Assembly: GCF_001905095.1 (NCBI RefSeq)
Contig: NZ_LWLS01000076.1
Span: 1-64,000 of the forward strand
Length of the DNA: 64,000 nucleotides
Direction of reading: 5' to 3'
Origin: Micromonospora sp. CB01531
GTDB taxonomy: Bacteria; Actinomycetota; Actinomycetes; Mycobacteriales; Micromonosporaceae
The first letter of the stretch is position 1. Every line of letters starts with the position of its first letter. The notes beneath the pieces were generated by a model. That model saw nothing but the letters and a program-made list of their open reading frames with translations. It did not search any database and was not told where the DNA came from. The position numbers were made by a program, and so were the translations under genes. Of this stretch, positions 1-7,637 are shown in pieces.

Positions 1-198
1 ATCGGCAAGAAGAAAGCCGCCATCGCGGTCGCTCACTCGATCCTGGTGATCTGCTGGCACCTACTCACCAACGACCACGACTACACCGACCTCGGCGGCG
101 ACTACTTCACCCGCCGCAACCCCGACCGACAACGCGACCGGCTCATCAAACAACTCCACAGCCTGGGCTACACCGTCACCCTCGACAAGGCCGCGTAG
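1..198 (+). CDS. IS110-type transposase, C-terminal fragment (cut by window start)
   Basis: An open frame enters from the left edge and ends at a TAG at 196-198. The 65 visible residues contain the stretch GKKKAAIAVAHSILVICWHL followed by YFTRRNPDRQRDRLIKQLHSLGY. This is the usual end of actinobacterial IS110/IS116/IS902 transposases, just after their Ser-containing C-terminal catalytic part. Those proteins act as DEDD-type recombinases. Whether the 5' part is intact cannot be seen. Bases 199-361 hold no gene and should contain the right end of the element, but no terminal repeat was recognised. The family call is from memory of the conserved C-terminus. Confidence 0.75.
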   Translation: MGKKKAAIAVAHSILVICWHLLTNDHDYTDLGGDYFTRRNPDRQRDRLIKQLHSLGYTVTLDKAA

Positions 199-361
199 AC
201 AAGCCACGGTCGATTCTCTTCACAGCACGGGCCAAGGTGCGTTCTCGCTGGTTGACGGACAGCGACACTTAGTTCCGCTGCAACGTCTGAACGCCACGCG
301 CCACGTCCGGTCAAACGATGATGGGGACGGCGCGAACGAGCCTGCAGGTTCGGATCAGGGA

Positions 362-1267
362 TCAGGCGCTCGGATCGTGGGTCGGGATGATGCGGACCTG
401 GTTCCGGACGGCGTGCAGCCGGTGCAGTGTACGGAAAGCTCCGTCGCGATCGTCGTCGACGAGCCACCCCGGGTATGGCGCCTTCTGCCGGACGTGTTCG
501 ATCTGCAGCCCGTGCCAGGCTGCGTCACCGGCGACCAGCACTGGTCCGTTGGGGGTACGCAGCAGGACACCGGCACTCCCCGGCGTGTGCCCGGCCAGCT
601 CGACCATGGTCACTGACCCGTCGCCGAGCAGGTCGTGACTGCGCTCGAAGGTGAGCACCGGCGGCCCCTCCAACTCGTAGCTGTCCAGCCGGCGGCCCTG
701 CAGCGCGGCTCGGACGCCGCCTGCTGGTGCAGCGTCGCCGGACATCATCCAGTCCCGTTCCCGTTCCCGCACCATGACCGGCAGCCCGGGAAGGTCGAGC
801 AGCCCGCAGACGTGGTCCCAGTGCAGATGGGTGGGTAGTGCGAAGTCGATCGTGTCGGCCGGAATGCCGGCCCGTTCCAGCGCCGTCGTGGTCGGCAGCA
901 CCTGATAGCGCGGCCGCACCGCCGGCCGCAACGTCCACGGCAGCTCGCCGATCACCCGGTCGCCGACGTCGACACAGACCGACGGGTCGAGCAGCACGGT
1001 GACCTCCGGATGCCGGATCACGTACGTGGTCAGGGCGTTGCCGACCTGGCGCGGTTTCCGGACGGCCTCGGCGATCAGTGGCGTCGGCACCGACCGCACC
1101 GTCTGGTTCAATGCGATCAGCTCGACCTCGACATCCCCGCGCGGGAGACCGGCGTCGGACAGCCCGGCCAGGAAGCGTCGGTCGATCGGACGCGGCCGGA
1201 TCAGGCGGTACGGCACCGCAGCCAGCGCACCGACCGCCACCGTGGCCTGACGGATCGTATGAATCAT
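362..1267 (-). CDS. MBL-fold metallo-hydrolase (AHL-lactonase-like)
   Basis: A 301-residue protein of the metallo-beta-lactamase fold. The metal-binding signature HLHWDH lies near residue 148. Downstream are GHTPGSAG and GDAAWHG, which supply the third His and the bridging Asp, and a late HDP motif. This arrangement matches the N-acyl homoserine lactonase and related hydrolase branch, so it probably hydrolyses an ester, lactone or thioester with two Zn ions. The N-terminus (MIHTIRQATVAVGALAAVPY) is mildly hydrophobic and could be a weak signal or anchor. The ATG start is supported by GGGGAG seven bases upstream. It is transcribed divergently from a MerR regulator over a 90-bp gap with a palindromic operator, so it is the likely target of that regulator. 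The true substrate is unknown. Confidence 0.85.
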   Translation of the reverse strand: MIHTIRQATVAVGALAAVPYRLIRPRPIDRRFLAGLSDAGLPRGDVEVELIALNQTVRSVPTPLIAEAVRKPRQVGNALTTYVIRHPEVTVLLDPSVCVDVGDRVIGELPWTLRPAVRPRYQVLPTTTALERAGIPADTIDFALPTHLHWDHVCGLLDLPGLPVMVRERERDWMMSGDAAPAGGVRAALQGRRLDSYELEGPPVLTFERSHDLLGDGSVTMVELAGHTPGSAGVLLRTPNGPVLVAGDAAWHGLQIEHVRQKAPYPGWLVDDDRDGAFRTLHRLHAVRNQVRIIPTHDPSA

Positions 1268-1320
1268 GAGCTTCTCCCCTTACCCTGGCACATCGCGCGC
1301 CATGGGGTGGACCGTAGAAG

Positions 1321-1336
1321 TTCAGGTTGACCTGAA
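1321..1336. promoter_or_regulatory. MerR-type operator
   Basis: TTCAGGTTGACCTGAA is a perfect inverted repeat with 7-bp arms and a 2-bp centre. It lies in the divergent gap between the MBL hydrolase and the MerR gene, 22 bp before the MerR start. MerR-family proteins bind such dyads inside a promoter with a long spacer. The site is therefore probably bound by the adjacent regulator and controls both genes. Function is inferred from symmetry and position. Confidence 0.65.
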
Positions 1337-1357
1337 GTCAATTCGTAAGGAGCCTGC

Positions 1358-1810
1358 GTGACGACGTGGCGAATCGGAGACGCGGCGGCGCTGGTCAGCG
1401 TCCCGACGCATGTGCTGCGGCATTGGGAGGAGGTCGGGGCGCTCGAACCGGCCCGGCTTGCCAACGGGCACCGAATCTACGACGACGAGACGATCACGCG
1501 GGCGCGTCTGATCCGGCTCTGCCAGCGAGCTGGCATGTCACTGACCGAGATCGGAGACCTGTATCGCGGCGACGGTCAGCGCCGCGCCGCGCTGGTGCGT
1601 GACCGACGGGACCGGATCGCCGACCAGATCCGCCGACTACACGCCGCGCAGGACTTCCTTGATCACGTACTCGCATGCGCGCACCCGATGGTGTCGACCT
1701 GCCCCGAGTGCAGCAGCTTCGCCGCCGGGTCGGCATCAGACGCGCCATCGAGCCCTGATGTGAGAACTGTGGGCAGACGTGATCAAGCAGGTGCAGCGCG
1801 ACCGGCGTGA
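1358..1810 (+). CDS. MerR family transcriptional regulator
   Basis: A 150-residue protein. Residues 3-72 form a typical MerR winged helix: WRIGDAAALVSVPTHVLRHW, then RIYDDETITRARLIRLCQRAG and LTEIGDL. A coiled-coil dimer helix follows (about 78-105). A Cys-rich tail, LACAHPMVSTCPEC, resembles the C-terminal Cys region of many actinobacterial MerR proteins and could bind metal or sense redox state. Start is GTG with TAAGGAG six bases upstream. The last 30 residues (after about 120) are Ser/Ala/Arg-rich and look disordered. Divergent from the MBL hydrolase, with a perfect dyad in the gap, it probably regulates that gene and itself. Confidence 0.88.
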   Translation: MTTWRIGDAAALVSVPTHVLRHWEEVGALEPARLANGHRIYDDETITRARLIRLCQRAGMSLTEIGDLYRGDGQRRAALVRDRRDRIADQIRRLHAAQDFLDHVLACAHPMVSTCPECSSFAAGSASDAPSSPDVRTVGRRDQAGAARPA

Positions 1811-2023
1811 GTAGCTGCTGACAGCAGCGGCGACAGCAACGGGACGAGACGAAGGCGACCAGGGCCGGCCTCCCACGGACAGTCGGCCGAGACCGGCGAC
1901 GACCCCGGACTCACGCGGACGACGCGCGCAGTTCTTGTAAGCGAGTAGTCCGGGCCTGCGGGTCGACTAGACCCCGTCACCGAACAACGGGCCACACGTC
2001 CACAGCGGCACCGACGGCAGTGA

Positions 2024-2974
2024 CTAGTCAGCGACGTGGATGACGACCTTGCCGCGGCGTTTGGCCGTCTCGAGCGCCTCATAACCTGAGCGCGTATCAG
2101 TGAGGGGCAGCACGCGGTCCAGCACCGGCCTCAAACGGCCGTTATCGACGAGCTCAGCGATGGAACGCAACGCGTTCTGGTTGGGCTCGACGATGAAATA
2201 CACCCCACGGACGCCATGCCGAGCTGCTTCCTGCTGGTCGGGTGGGGTGACGAGGGTGACGAGGACACCGCCCGGTTTCAGGACCGACCAGGACCGCGAC
2301 TGCGTGGCTCCTCCGACAAGATCAACGACCACGCCCACGTCGCGAACATGATCCTCGAAGCGGTCGTGCGCATAGTCGATAACCTGCTCGGCACCCAGAC
2401 CCTTGACGAATTCCAGGTCGGCCGCCGCCGCCGTGGCGCTCACACGAGCACCGAGACCGGCCGCGAGCTGCACCACGAAGATCCCCACGCCGCCGGCGCC
2501 GCCCTGCACCAGCACGTGCTGGCCGGCCTGCAGGTCGGCGTGGTCCACCAGTGCCTGCCAGGCACTCAACGCAGCCAGTGGGAGCGCTGCGGCATGGTCG
2601 TGGTCAACGGTGACAGGTTTGGCCGCCAGGACGGCCGCAGGCAGCGCGACGTACTCGGCCGCCGCGCCATCGCGGGTGAAAGGGATCAAGCCGTAGACAG
2701 CCTCCCCCTCGGCGGGGCTCTCCACCCCCGTCCCGGACGCCGCGACGACTCCGGAGAACTCATGCGACGGGATGGTCGGAGTGCGCTCAGGTCCTGACCC
2801 GTCCGAGCTGTACGTCCAAGTCTGCGACCAGGTGAGCTCAGTGGGCGTCATCGAAGCAGCCTTCACCGCCACCAACACCTCACCAGGCCCCGGCTCAGGC
2901 CGCGGCGCCTCCTCGTACACGAGCTGCTCCGGCCCGCCTCTGGTGTGAGCTCTCACGGCGTGCATCGTGCTCAT
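2024..2974 (-). CDS. NADP-dependent oxidoreductase, zeta-crystallin/quinone reductase type (MDR)
   Basis: A 316-residue medium-chain dehydrogenase/reductase. It has the N-terminal GroES-like fold (ending near EYVALPAAVLAAKP) and a Rossmann domain with the nucleotide-binding motif VQGGAGGVGIFVVQLA. The catalytic zinc ligands and the four-Cys structural zinc loop of true alcohol dehydrogenases are absent, which places it with the zinc-free quinone oxidoreductases. It probably reduces quinones or enones with NADPH. The start at 2974 (MSTMHAVRAHTRGG) is chosen because GCAGGAG lies four to five bases upstream and the family begins here. The frame remains open 81 bases further upstream but without family similarity. 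It stands alone, followed by a gene-poor stretch on its 5' side. Confidence 0.88.
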   Translation of the reverse strand: MSTMHAVRAHTRGGPEQLVYEEAPRPEPGPGEVLVAVKAASMTPTELTWSQTWTYSSDGSGPERTPTIPSHEFSGVVAASGTGVESPAEGEAVYGLIPFTRDGAAAEYVALPAAVLAAKPVTVDHDHAAALPLAALSAWQALVDHADLQAGQHVLVQGGAGGVGIFVVQLAAGLGARVSATAAAADLEFVKGLGAEQVIDYAHDRFEDHVRDVGVVVDLVGGATQSRSWSVLKPGGVLVTLVTPPDQQEAARHGVRGVYFIVEPNQNALRSIAELVDNGRLRPVLDRVLPLTDTRSGYEALETAKRRGKVVIHVAD

Positions 2975-3629
2975 CCGACTCCTGCTCCCTCCCGACCGCA
3001 TTTCGATCAGCCCGCCGGCCGCCCCTGGGGATAAACCGCAGGCCAACTCCCGCATTATCTGGCGGTTCGGCAGCGCGCCTGCCGGACTTCCGTAACCCTT
3101 GCCCCTTCGGCGCAGAAGCGCGCTGGATCAGGGGCGCTCCCGGGCAGCAGCACGCGGCGGACGTGTGGCGGCGACCGGCAAAGCCAAGGCGTGAGGGTTG
3201 GCGCATCAGAACAGGAGCAGGATCCCGTCGAGCAGCCAAACCAGCGAGCATGGGCGGACGACGGCGGACCGGGACGCCATGTCCGGCATTTGGACCAGGC
3301 CGTGGACCAGCGTTCGGGGGCTGACTCGTAATGCGCAGGTCGAATCAGCTGGCCTCCGGAGCCAGGCGGTAGCTGCTACAGACGTCGAGCAACAGAGCGG
3401 CCCTGATCTCGAACTCGTCGGTGCCCTCCAGCTTCAGCTGCCGCTCTTCGCCAGCGCGCCGAGGAGGATGCCGCCACCCATCACCACCGCCGCGTACACG
3501 GCGAACCAATCCATCATCCGCGCGCATTCAGCGGGGCCGGGTCGTCACCTTTGGTAGAGTCCGCCGCCCACCTGATCGAGCATCCTCGAAACCGAGTCCC
3601 CGCTGTGCACAACACGATAATTTCGCGAT
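2975..3629. other. Gene-poor stretch
   Basis: About 650 bp with no recognised gene on either strand. Open frames here have no family similarity and poor codon bias. The only item of note is a minus-strand 26-codon frame (3434-3514) encoding a hydrophobic peptide starting MDWFAVYAAVVMGGG, which lacks a convincing ribosome binding site. The base composition is slightly less GC-rich than the flanks. Confidence 0.5.
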
Positions 3630-3830
3630 ATGGGCATCACCGGGGGGATAGCATGCTTCTTTCTGATCGTCGTCATTGGGGCGCTCATCGTGTTCTGGCT
3701 GGTGCGTTACGCGTTCGGCCCGAAGCAGCCGAAGCGGGCGGACGAAGTGTTGGAAGAGTCACCACCACCACCACCACCGCCACCACCGGACGATCCAACG
3801 CCGCCGCAGCACCCGCGCGGCCGTCGCTGA
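3630..3830 (+). CDS. Small single-pass membrane protein with polyproline tail
   Basis: A 66-residue frame with one strong transmembrane segment (residues 5-26: GGIACFFLIVVIGALIVFWL), then a basic patch (KQPKR) and an acidic stretch. It ends in nine consecutive Pro followed by DDPTPPQHPRGRR. The layout suggests a short N-out/C-in membrane peptide with a cytoplasmic proline-rich tail. The polyproline comes from a CCA/CCG run, so it could partly be slippage-prone DNA. No good Shine-Dalgarno is visible before the ATG and I do not recognise a family. The hydrophobic segment followed by a positive cluster is the main support. Confidence 0.45.
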   Translation: MGITGGIACFFLIVVIGALIVFWLVRYAFGPKQPKRADEVLEESPPPPPPPPPDDPTPPQHPRGRR

Positions 3831-4394
3831 CGCGGCGACCGACCGGTCCTGGCTCACCAAGCCAGGAAGAGGCGTCGACCAACACCTGGTCGTCCGCGCC
3901 CGCGAAGTGCTTCTCGGCGCGCGGCTGCCCCATTAGAGCGAAGGTGAAGCCAGAGGTGTTGTCGGCGTGGAGTCCTCGACTTCGGCGGTAAGCCCGGTCT
4001 CGTCGAGTCGGCACCCCACCAGGTCAGCGATCGTCTCGACGAACGGCAGCAAATTCGCGCGCCAGATCTACTCGTGCATCGTGCCGCGCGGCTCGGTCAG
4101 CATCCGTGCAGGCTAATTTTTCGGCGCAGAGCGGCGCAAGGAAGCAGCGAAGAGGCAGCGAGACAACCACCAGCGGATGGCAGGAGGCGACGCAAGGCAG
4201 CAGACGCCCCCTGTTCTGAGGCATAGGCCGACACCGGACGTGATCCGACGACGTCCCGTACCCGCCTTCACACCGAAGCTGCCGCCTACTTGCTTGGTTA
4301 GACGGGGCACATGCGGGGTTCGTTCCGGATCCGAGCCGGGTCGTCGGGACGCGGTGCGGCAGCGGCTCGGTGTCGCTGGTCGGATACTGGCCGG
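3831..4394. other. Gene-poor stretch before the Nudix gene
   Basis: About 560 bp without a supportable gene. Overlapping frames on both strands show no family motifs. The Nudix frame stays open back to an ATG at 4311, so its promoter and leader must lie in the last part of this segment. Confidence 0.5.
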
Positions 4395-4961
4395 GTGACG
4401 GAGGAACAGGTTAGCGGGTCGACGCGGTGGACGATTCATGGTGAGCGGGTTCTAGATGGCAGCCGGCGGTCGCGATTGAGCATCGCGGATGTGGAGTTGC
4501 CGGATGGGGTCCGTTTCGAGCAATACGTGATCCGGGCGCCCCGGTCGGCCATGGTCGCCGTGCTGGACGGTCAGGAGCGCCTGTTGCTGATGCGGAGGCA
4601 CCGGTTCGTGTTCGACCGATGGGTGTGGGAGCTGCCGGGCGGCTACGTCGATGAGGGCGAGGATCCGGCGAAGTGTGCGGTCCGAGAGGTCGAGGAGGAG
4701 ACCGGGTGGCGTCCGGGCGCGGTCGAGCCGTTGCTGTCGTTTCAGCCATGGGTGGCGACCGCAGACGCGGAGAACCTGCTGTTCCTTGCCCGGAACGCGG
4801 AGCACATCGGCGTTCCGGTGGACGTCAACGAGACCGAGCGGGTGGCCTGGATTCCGCTGAAGGAGGCGCGGCATCTCGTTTCCCAGGGTGAGATCGTGGG
4901 TGCCGGCACGGTGATCGCGGTGTTGGAGCTGGTGGCGCGCAGGGCGCGGGGTGAGCTGTAG
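4395..4961 (+). CDS. Nudix hydrolase (ADP-ribose pyrophosphatase-like)
   Basis: A 188-residue Nudix protein. The Nudix box is complete: GYVDEGEDPAKCAVREVEEE followed by TGW, with the metal-binding REVEEE helix. The N-terminal part (WTIHGERVL, then VELPDGVRFEQYVIR) is the strand region typical of ADP-ribose/nucleoside-diphosphate-sugar pyrophosphatases. These cleave the pyrophosphate of ADP-ribose-like substrates using Mg. The GTG start at 4395 places family similarity at residue 7. An in-frame ATG at 4311 would add 28 residues of low-complexity sequence and is less likely. Its stop codon directly abuts that of the convergent XRE-TPR regulator (4961/4962). Nudix genes beside such regulators recur in actinomycetes, so a functional link is possible but unproven. 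Confidence 0.88.
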   Translation: MTEEQVSGSTRWTIHGERVLDGSRRSRLSIADVELPDGVRFEQYVIRAPRSAMVAVLDGQERLLLMRRHRFVFDRWVWELPGGYVDEGEDPAKCAVREVEEETGWRPGAVEPLLSFQPWVATADAENLLFLARNAEHIGVPVDVNETERVAWIPLKEARHLVSQGEIVGAGTVIAVLELVARRARGEL

Positions 4962-6374
4962 TCAGCGACGTTGGCTGAGCGCGGCGTCAACCCGGGTGAT
5001 GAAGTGCCGTACTGCTGGCCGACGGCGGTGGGGCGTCAGATGGGCTTGCAGATCGCGCAGGTAACTGACGGCACGAGCCGACCGTAGTTGCGTGGTCAGG
5101 GTGAGGGCTTGCCCGCCGATGGCGCTGGCGCGTTCCAGCTCGCCATGGCGGGCGTGGACGGTGGCCAGGAGGGCGAGGTTGAAGGCTTTGCCGCGTACGT
5201 AGCGTTCGTCCATTTGTAGGGAGCGAGCGGCGAAGCGTTCGGCTCGGCGGTGTTGACCGAGTGCGTTGAAACAGTGGCCAAACTTGGCTGACAGGTACGC
5301 CTCGTCGAAGTAGCCGAGCCACTGGGGGTCACTGCTGCGGTCGGCTCGATCGAGGGCTTGCTCTGCTTGGTGCAGCGCGGTGGCGCAGTCGCGTTCGTGG
5401 AGGGCGACAGCGTGGGCGTGAGCTTCCATCACCAGTGCTTCGGCAGCCAGCACGGTGAGGCCGGCGCGGTGTGCCGTCTGCCGGGCGAGGTCGACGCCAG
5501 TGGCGGTGTGCCCGAGGTAGGTGGCTTGGTGGCTCATCGCGGCGAGGATCTCGGCACCCAGGCCGGCGTCGTCGGCCGTTCGAGCGAGGTCGAGGGCGTG
5601 GGTGAGGTAGCGCTGGGCGACGCCGTGTTCGGCCATGTCGTACGCCTGCCACCCGGCGAGCTGGGTCAGCTCCGCAACGGCGGCGAGCAGTTTGCGGCCA
5701 GTCGCCGGGTCATAGCGGCCCTCGGTCACCAAGGGCGCGACCTCGTGGTGAAGAAAGCGAGTGACGTTGTTGCGGGCATGCCCGCCGCCGTATTGGTTGT
5801 CCAGTCGCCGATAGGTGGCGGTCATTTGGCGAATGGTGTCGATGTCGGGTTGACCGACTGTTCGGCGACCCTCCTGCTCCACGGGTTGCGACATGGTGGC
5901 GGTGAACCAGCGCAGGGCGGGCAGGGTGTACGCGGTGGAGCTAAAAACAGTCTGTCGAAGCATGTCTCGACGGTTCACATCGCCTTCCCATAGCTGCGCG
6001 GCGGCCCGGACGTCATCGCGCCAGGACCGGTTGGCCGGCACATCACTGTGCCGGCTGCGGTGGTGATCCGCCATGTCCGGGCGATATGCCCGTCGGCGAG
6101 GCGCTAAGCCCAGCGTCATCCGGGCTTCGTCGGGCATGCCGCAGCCGTTGGCGATCCGCTCCAGCACGTCGATTGAGGTCACCCGTCGGCCGGCGATGAT
6201 CCGGCTGACGTAGCCCTGCTCCAGGCCGACAGCCGCTCCGATGCGAGTTTGGCTCGCGCCGGTATGCCGAGCGAGCAGCCGGAACAGTGCACCGATATCG
6301 CGGGCGGCCAAAACCTCGTGCATGTCCTCGCGCGACCACAGGTCGTCGGGTATCCGAAGAGGATCGAGCAGCAC
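4962..6374 (-). CDS. XRE-family regulator with TPR-like C-terminal domain
   Basis: A 470-residue regulator. Residues about 26-78 form an XRE helix-turn-helix (ASQTRIGAAVGLEQGYVSRI, then a second helix before LERIANGCGM). The remaining ~370 residues are all-helical. Repeated helix pairs (AVAELTQLAGWQAYDMAEHG, ALDLARTADDAGLGAEILAA) resemble tetratricopeptide repeats, as in Rgg/PlcR-like or actinomycete SARP-adjacent regulators that bind peptides or partner proteins. I chose GTG at 6374 because GGGAG lies five bases before it and the family starts LLDPLRIPDDLW. TTG at 6416 and ATG at 6407 are alternatives. It is divergent from a chain of tiny genes with a 19-bp palindrome in between, so it is the likely regulator of that operon. 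It is convergent with and abuts the Nudix gene. Confidence 0.85.
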   Translation of the reverse strand: MLLDPLRIPDDLWSREDMHEVLAARDIGALFRLLARHTGASQTRIGAAVGLEQGYVSRIIAGRRVTSIDVLERIANGCGMPDEARMTLGLAPRRRAYRPDMADHHRSRHSDVPANRSWRDDVRAAAQLWEGDVNRRDMLRQTVFSSTAYTLPALRWFTATMSQPVEQEGRRTVGQPDIDTIRQMTATYRRLDNQYGGGHARNNVTRFLHHEVAPLVTEGRYDPATGRKLLAAVAELTQLAGWQAYDMAEHGVAQRYLTHALDLARTADDAGLGAEILAAMSHQATYLGHTATGVDLARQTAHRAGLTVLAAEALVMEAHAHAVALHERDCATALHQAEQALDRADRSSDPQWLGYFDEAYLSAKFGHCFNALGQHRRAERFAARSLQMDERYVRGKAFNLALLATVHARHGELERASAIGGQALTLTTQLRSARAVSYLRDLQAHLTPHRRRPAVRHFITRVDAALSQRR

Positions 6375-6456
6375 AACGACTCCCAGCGTTGTCAGGCGAC
6401 TACCCATGGCGCTCAACCCGGAGCCTACGGTCGGTGTACTGGCAGGTCGAGCCCCC

Positions 6457-6475
6457 TCATGTCACCGTGACATGA
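6457..6475. promoter_or_regulatory. 19-bp perfect palindrome, candidate operator
   Basis: TCATGTCACCGTGACATGA has perfect 9-bp arms around one base. It lies between the start of the XRE-TPR regulator (6374) and the first gene of the small-protein operon (6523). A perfect dyad of this length in a divergent gap is a strong candidate binding site for the XRE dimer. No direct evidence of binding is available. Confidence 0.65.
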
Positions 6476-6522
6476 CCAGTCGACATGGCCGCCGCATCCC
6501 AGTCGGCGGGACCGTCTCGGGT

Positions 6523-6636
6523 ATGGACTTCGATGCCGATGATCCGCAGGGCCTGATGGGGCTGGACGCCGTCTACCGCTCTGACGCCCCGGTCGGGTTC
6601 GCCTTCCCGACTCTCCATGAGGGGGCAGGCTCGTGA
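6523..6636 (+). CDS. 37-residue peptide, first gene of the small-protein operon
   Basis: A short frame, MDFDADDPQGLMGLDAVYRS to the end GFAFPTLHEGAGS, acidic at the N-terminus. Its TGA at 6634-6636 overlaps the GTG of the next gene by four bases, the coupling used throughout this operon, which is the main reason to accept it. It begins 48 bp after the palindromic operator. A GGCGGGA eleven bases upstream is a weak ribosome binding site. Small peptides beginning this way occur in actinomycetes, but I cannot name a family. A role as a regulatory or precursor peptide is only a guess. Confidence 0.55.
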   Translation: MDFDADDPQGLMGLDAVYRSDAPVGFAFPTLHEGAGS

Positions 6637-6836
6637 CGATCCGATGCCACCTGTACCTGTTGGTGCGGTGGCTGCTCCGGCAGCACGCGCCACCACCACC
6701 GCCCGGCACAGGGCAGCGGCATCAGGACGCCGAGCACGCGGCGGCGCAACAGCGGTTACTCGACCACGTAGCACAGCTACGGCGATCCCAAGGCAACCGC
6801 GAGCCGGCGCAGGACGTGCCGGCAGAGCAGCGGTGA
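6633..6836 (+). CDS. 67-residue hypothetical protein of the small-protein operon
   Basis: GTG start four bases before the stop of the preceding gene, with GAGGGGG seven bases upstream inside that gene. The N-terminus is MTIRCHLYLLVRWLLRQHAP, an amphipathic or membrane-touching helix. It is followed by PPPPP and a charged, Gln/Arg/Ala-rich helical tail (HAAAQQRLLDHVAQLRRSQG). There is one Cys. No family is recognised. Overlaps at both ends indicate translation as part of one polycistron. The hydrophobic helix is too short and Arg-interrupted to be called a clear transmembrane segment. Confidence 0.6.
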   Translation: MTIRCHLYLLVRWLLRQHAPPPPPGTGQRHQDAEHAAAQQRLLDHVAQLRRSQGNREPAQDVPAEQR

Positions 6837-7063
6837 GCCGAATGGCGGCCGGCGAGTTCGGCCGGACGACTCCGAGCAGACAGCACGTCTCGTACGAGGA
6901 GTACCTGCTCGCGACCGCCCTCACCCTTGCCCGCCGGCACCGGCCGATCTGGTGCTGGCAAAAGTGGCGGCGGATCTGCCGCTGCGGTGCCGAGCTGCCG
7001 TGTCGCGCCCGGCACCGGATTCCAATCAATCGTGGCCACTGGCCAGGAGAGGAGGCGCAATGA
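6833..7063 (+). CDS. 76-residue Cys/Trp-rich protein of the small-protein operon
   Basis: GTG overlaps the stop of the preceding gene (GTGA). The first half (SYEEYLLATALTLARRHRPI) is helical. The second half is Cys/Trp-rich: WCWQKWRRICRCGAELPC then RARHR. The C-x-C and later C spacing suggests a small zinc-binding knuckle, or a disulphide if exported. An internal ATG at 6842 is an alternative start. The gene ends in the SD-like GGAGAGGAGG used by the next gene, whose ATG overlaps its TGA. No family name can be given. The neighbours carry related Cys/Trp patterns. Confidence 0.65.
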   Translation: MSRMAAGEFGRTTPSRQHVSYEEYLLATALTLARRHRPIWCWQKWRRICRCGAELPCRARHRIPINRGHWPGEEAQ

Positions 7064-7239
7064 AAGACGACCAGGAGCACGCGATCCTGGCCGTACACGT
7101 TCGCGGGCTCGACGATATGTGCGTCGGCTGCCGCGCCTGGTGGTCACGGCTGACTCCGTACCCGTGCTGGCAGGTGGATTGGGCAACCAGCCGGCAGGCC
7201 CGGACGATCACCGCTCGCTTCCTGGAGGGTGTGCGGTGA
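7060..7239 (+). CDS. 59-residue CxxC/PC small protein of the small-protein operon
   Basis: ATGA overlap with the preceding gene and a strong ribosome binding site (GGAGAGGAGG) eight bases upstream. The core CVGCRAWWSRLTPYPCWQVD has a C-x-x-C pair and a later P-x-x-C, as expected for a small zinc ribbon or redox-active loop. The rest is a short helix (SRQARTITARFLEGV). Similar small proteins are encoded next to XRE regulators in Micromonosporaceae as far as I recall. Their function is unknown. The stop overlaps the GTG of the next gene. Confidence 0.7.
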   Translation: MKDDQEHAILAVHVRGLDDMCVGCRAWWSRLTPYPCWQVDWATSRQARTITARFLEGVR

Positions 7240-7637
7240 CCACCCACGGCCCGGTCCTGCCGATCTGGAGCTGCGGAGGCTGCGACCTGCCCTGGCCCTG
7301 CCCGACCCGCAAGCGGGAGCTACGGGCGGAGTACGCCGACGCCCCGGTCTCGCTGGCCCTCTACCTCGGCTCCTACCTCGTCCAAGCCACCGAGGACATG
7401 CCCTGGACGCCGGCCGGCGTGTTGCATCGCCGCTTTGTCGGCTGGACCAGGGAGGCCGCTCGGCTGACACCAGCAGTACAGCGAAGTGCAGCAACCGTGC
7501 CAGCCGAACCGAGCCGAGACGTGGGCACCAGGCCGGTTGACCTCGCACCGCACCCCGTCCAGCCGACTCGCCGGCAATCCACGCCGACGGATCAGCGGCA
7601 GCCGGCCCACCCCTGGGAAGATGACGATCATGTCTGA
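7236..7637 (+). CDS. 133-residue protein with WSCxGC and PWPCP motifs
   Basis: GTG overlaps the previous stop, with GGAGGG seven bases upstream. The N-terminus PIWSCGGCDLPWPCPTRKRE carries two closely spaced Cys motifs like those of the 59-residue neighbour. It is followed by a conserved-looking helical part, ELRAEYADAPVSLALYLGSY to GVLHRRFVGWTR. The last ~45 residues are Pro/Arg/Thr-rich and probably disordered. Proteins with this N-terminus are known to me from actinomycete genomes, where they are sometimes labelled flavin reductase. Nothing in the sequence (no FMN-binding fold, too short) supports that label. It overlaps the start of the methyltransferase gene. Confidence 0.75.
   Translation: MTTHGPVLPIWSCGGCDLPWPCPTRKRELRAEYADAPVSLALYLGSYLVQATEDMPWTPAGVLHRRFVGWTREAARLTPAVQRSAATVPAEPSRDVGTRPVDLAPHPVQPTRRQSTPTDQRQPAHPWEDDDHV

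Noticed and set aside
3434..3514. Minus-strand 26-codon hydrophobic peptide frame in the gene-poor stretch
   Set aside because: No ribosome binding site, no coupling to another gene and no known family; one hydrophobic run is expected by chance.
6523..6636. 37-residue peptide read as a RiPP precursor for the downstream methyltransferase
   Set aside because: No leader/core pattern, no cyclase, dehydratase or radical-SAM gene and no transporter nearby. Left as an unknown peptide.
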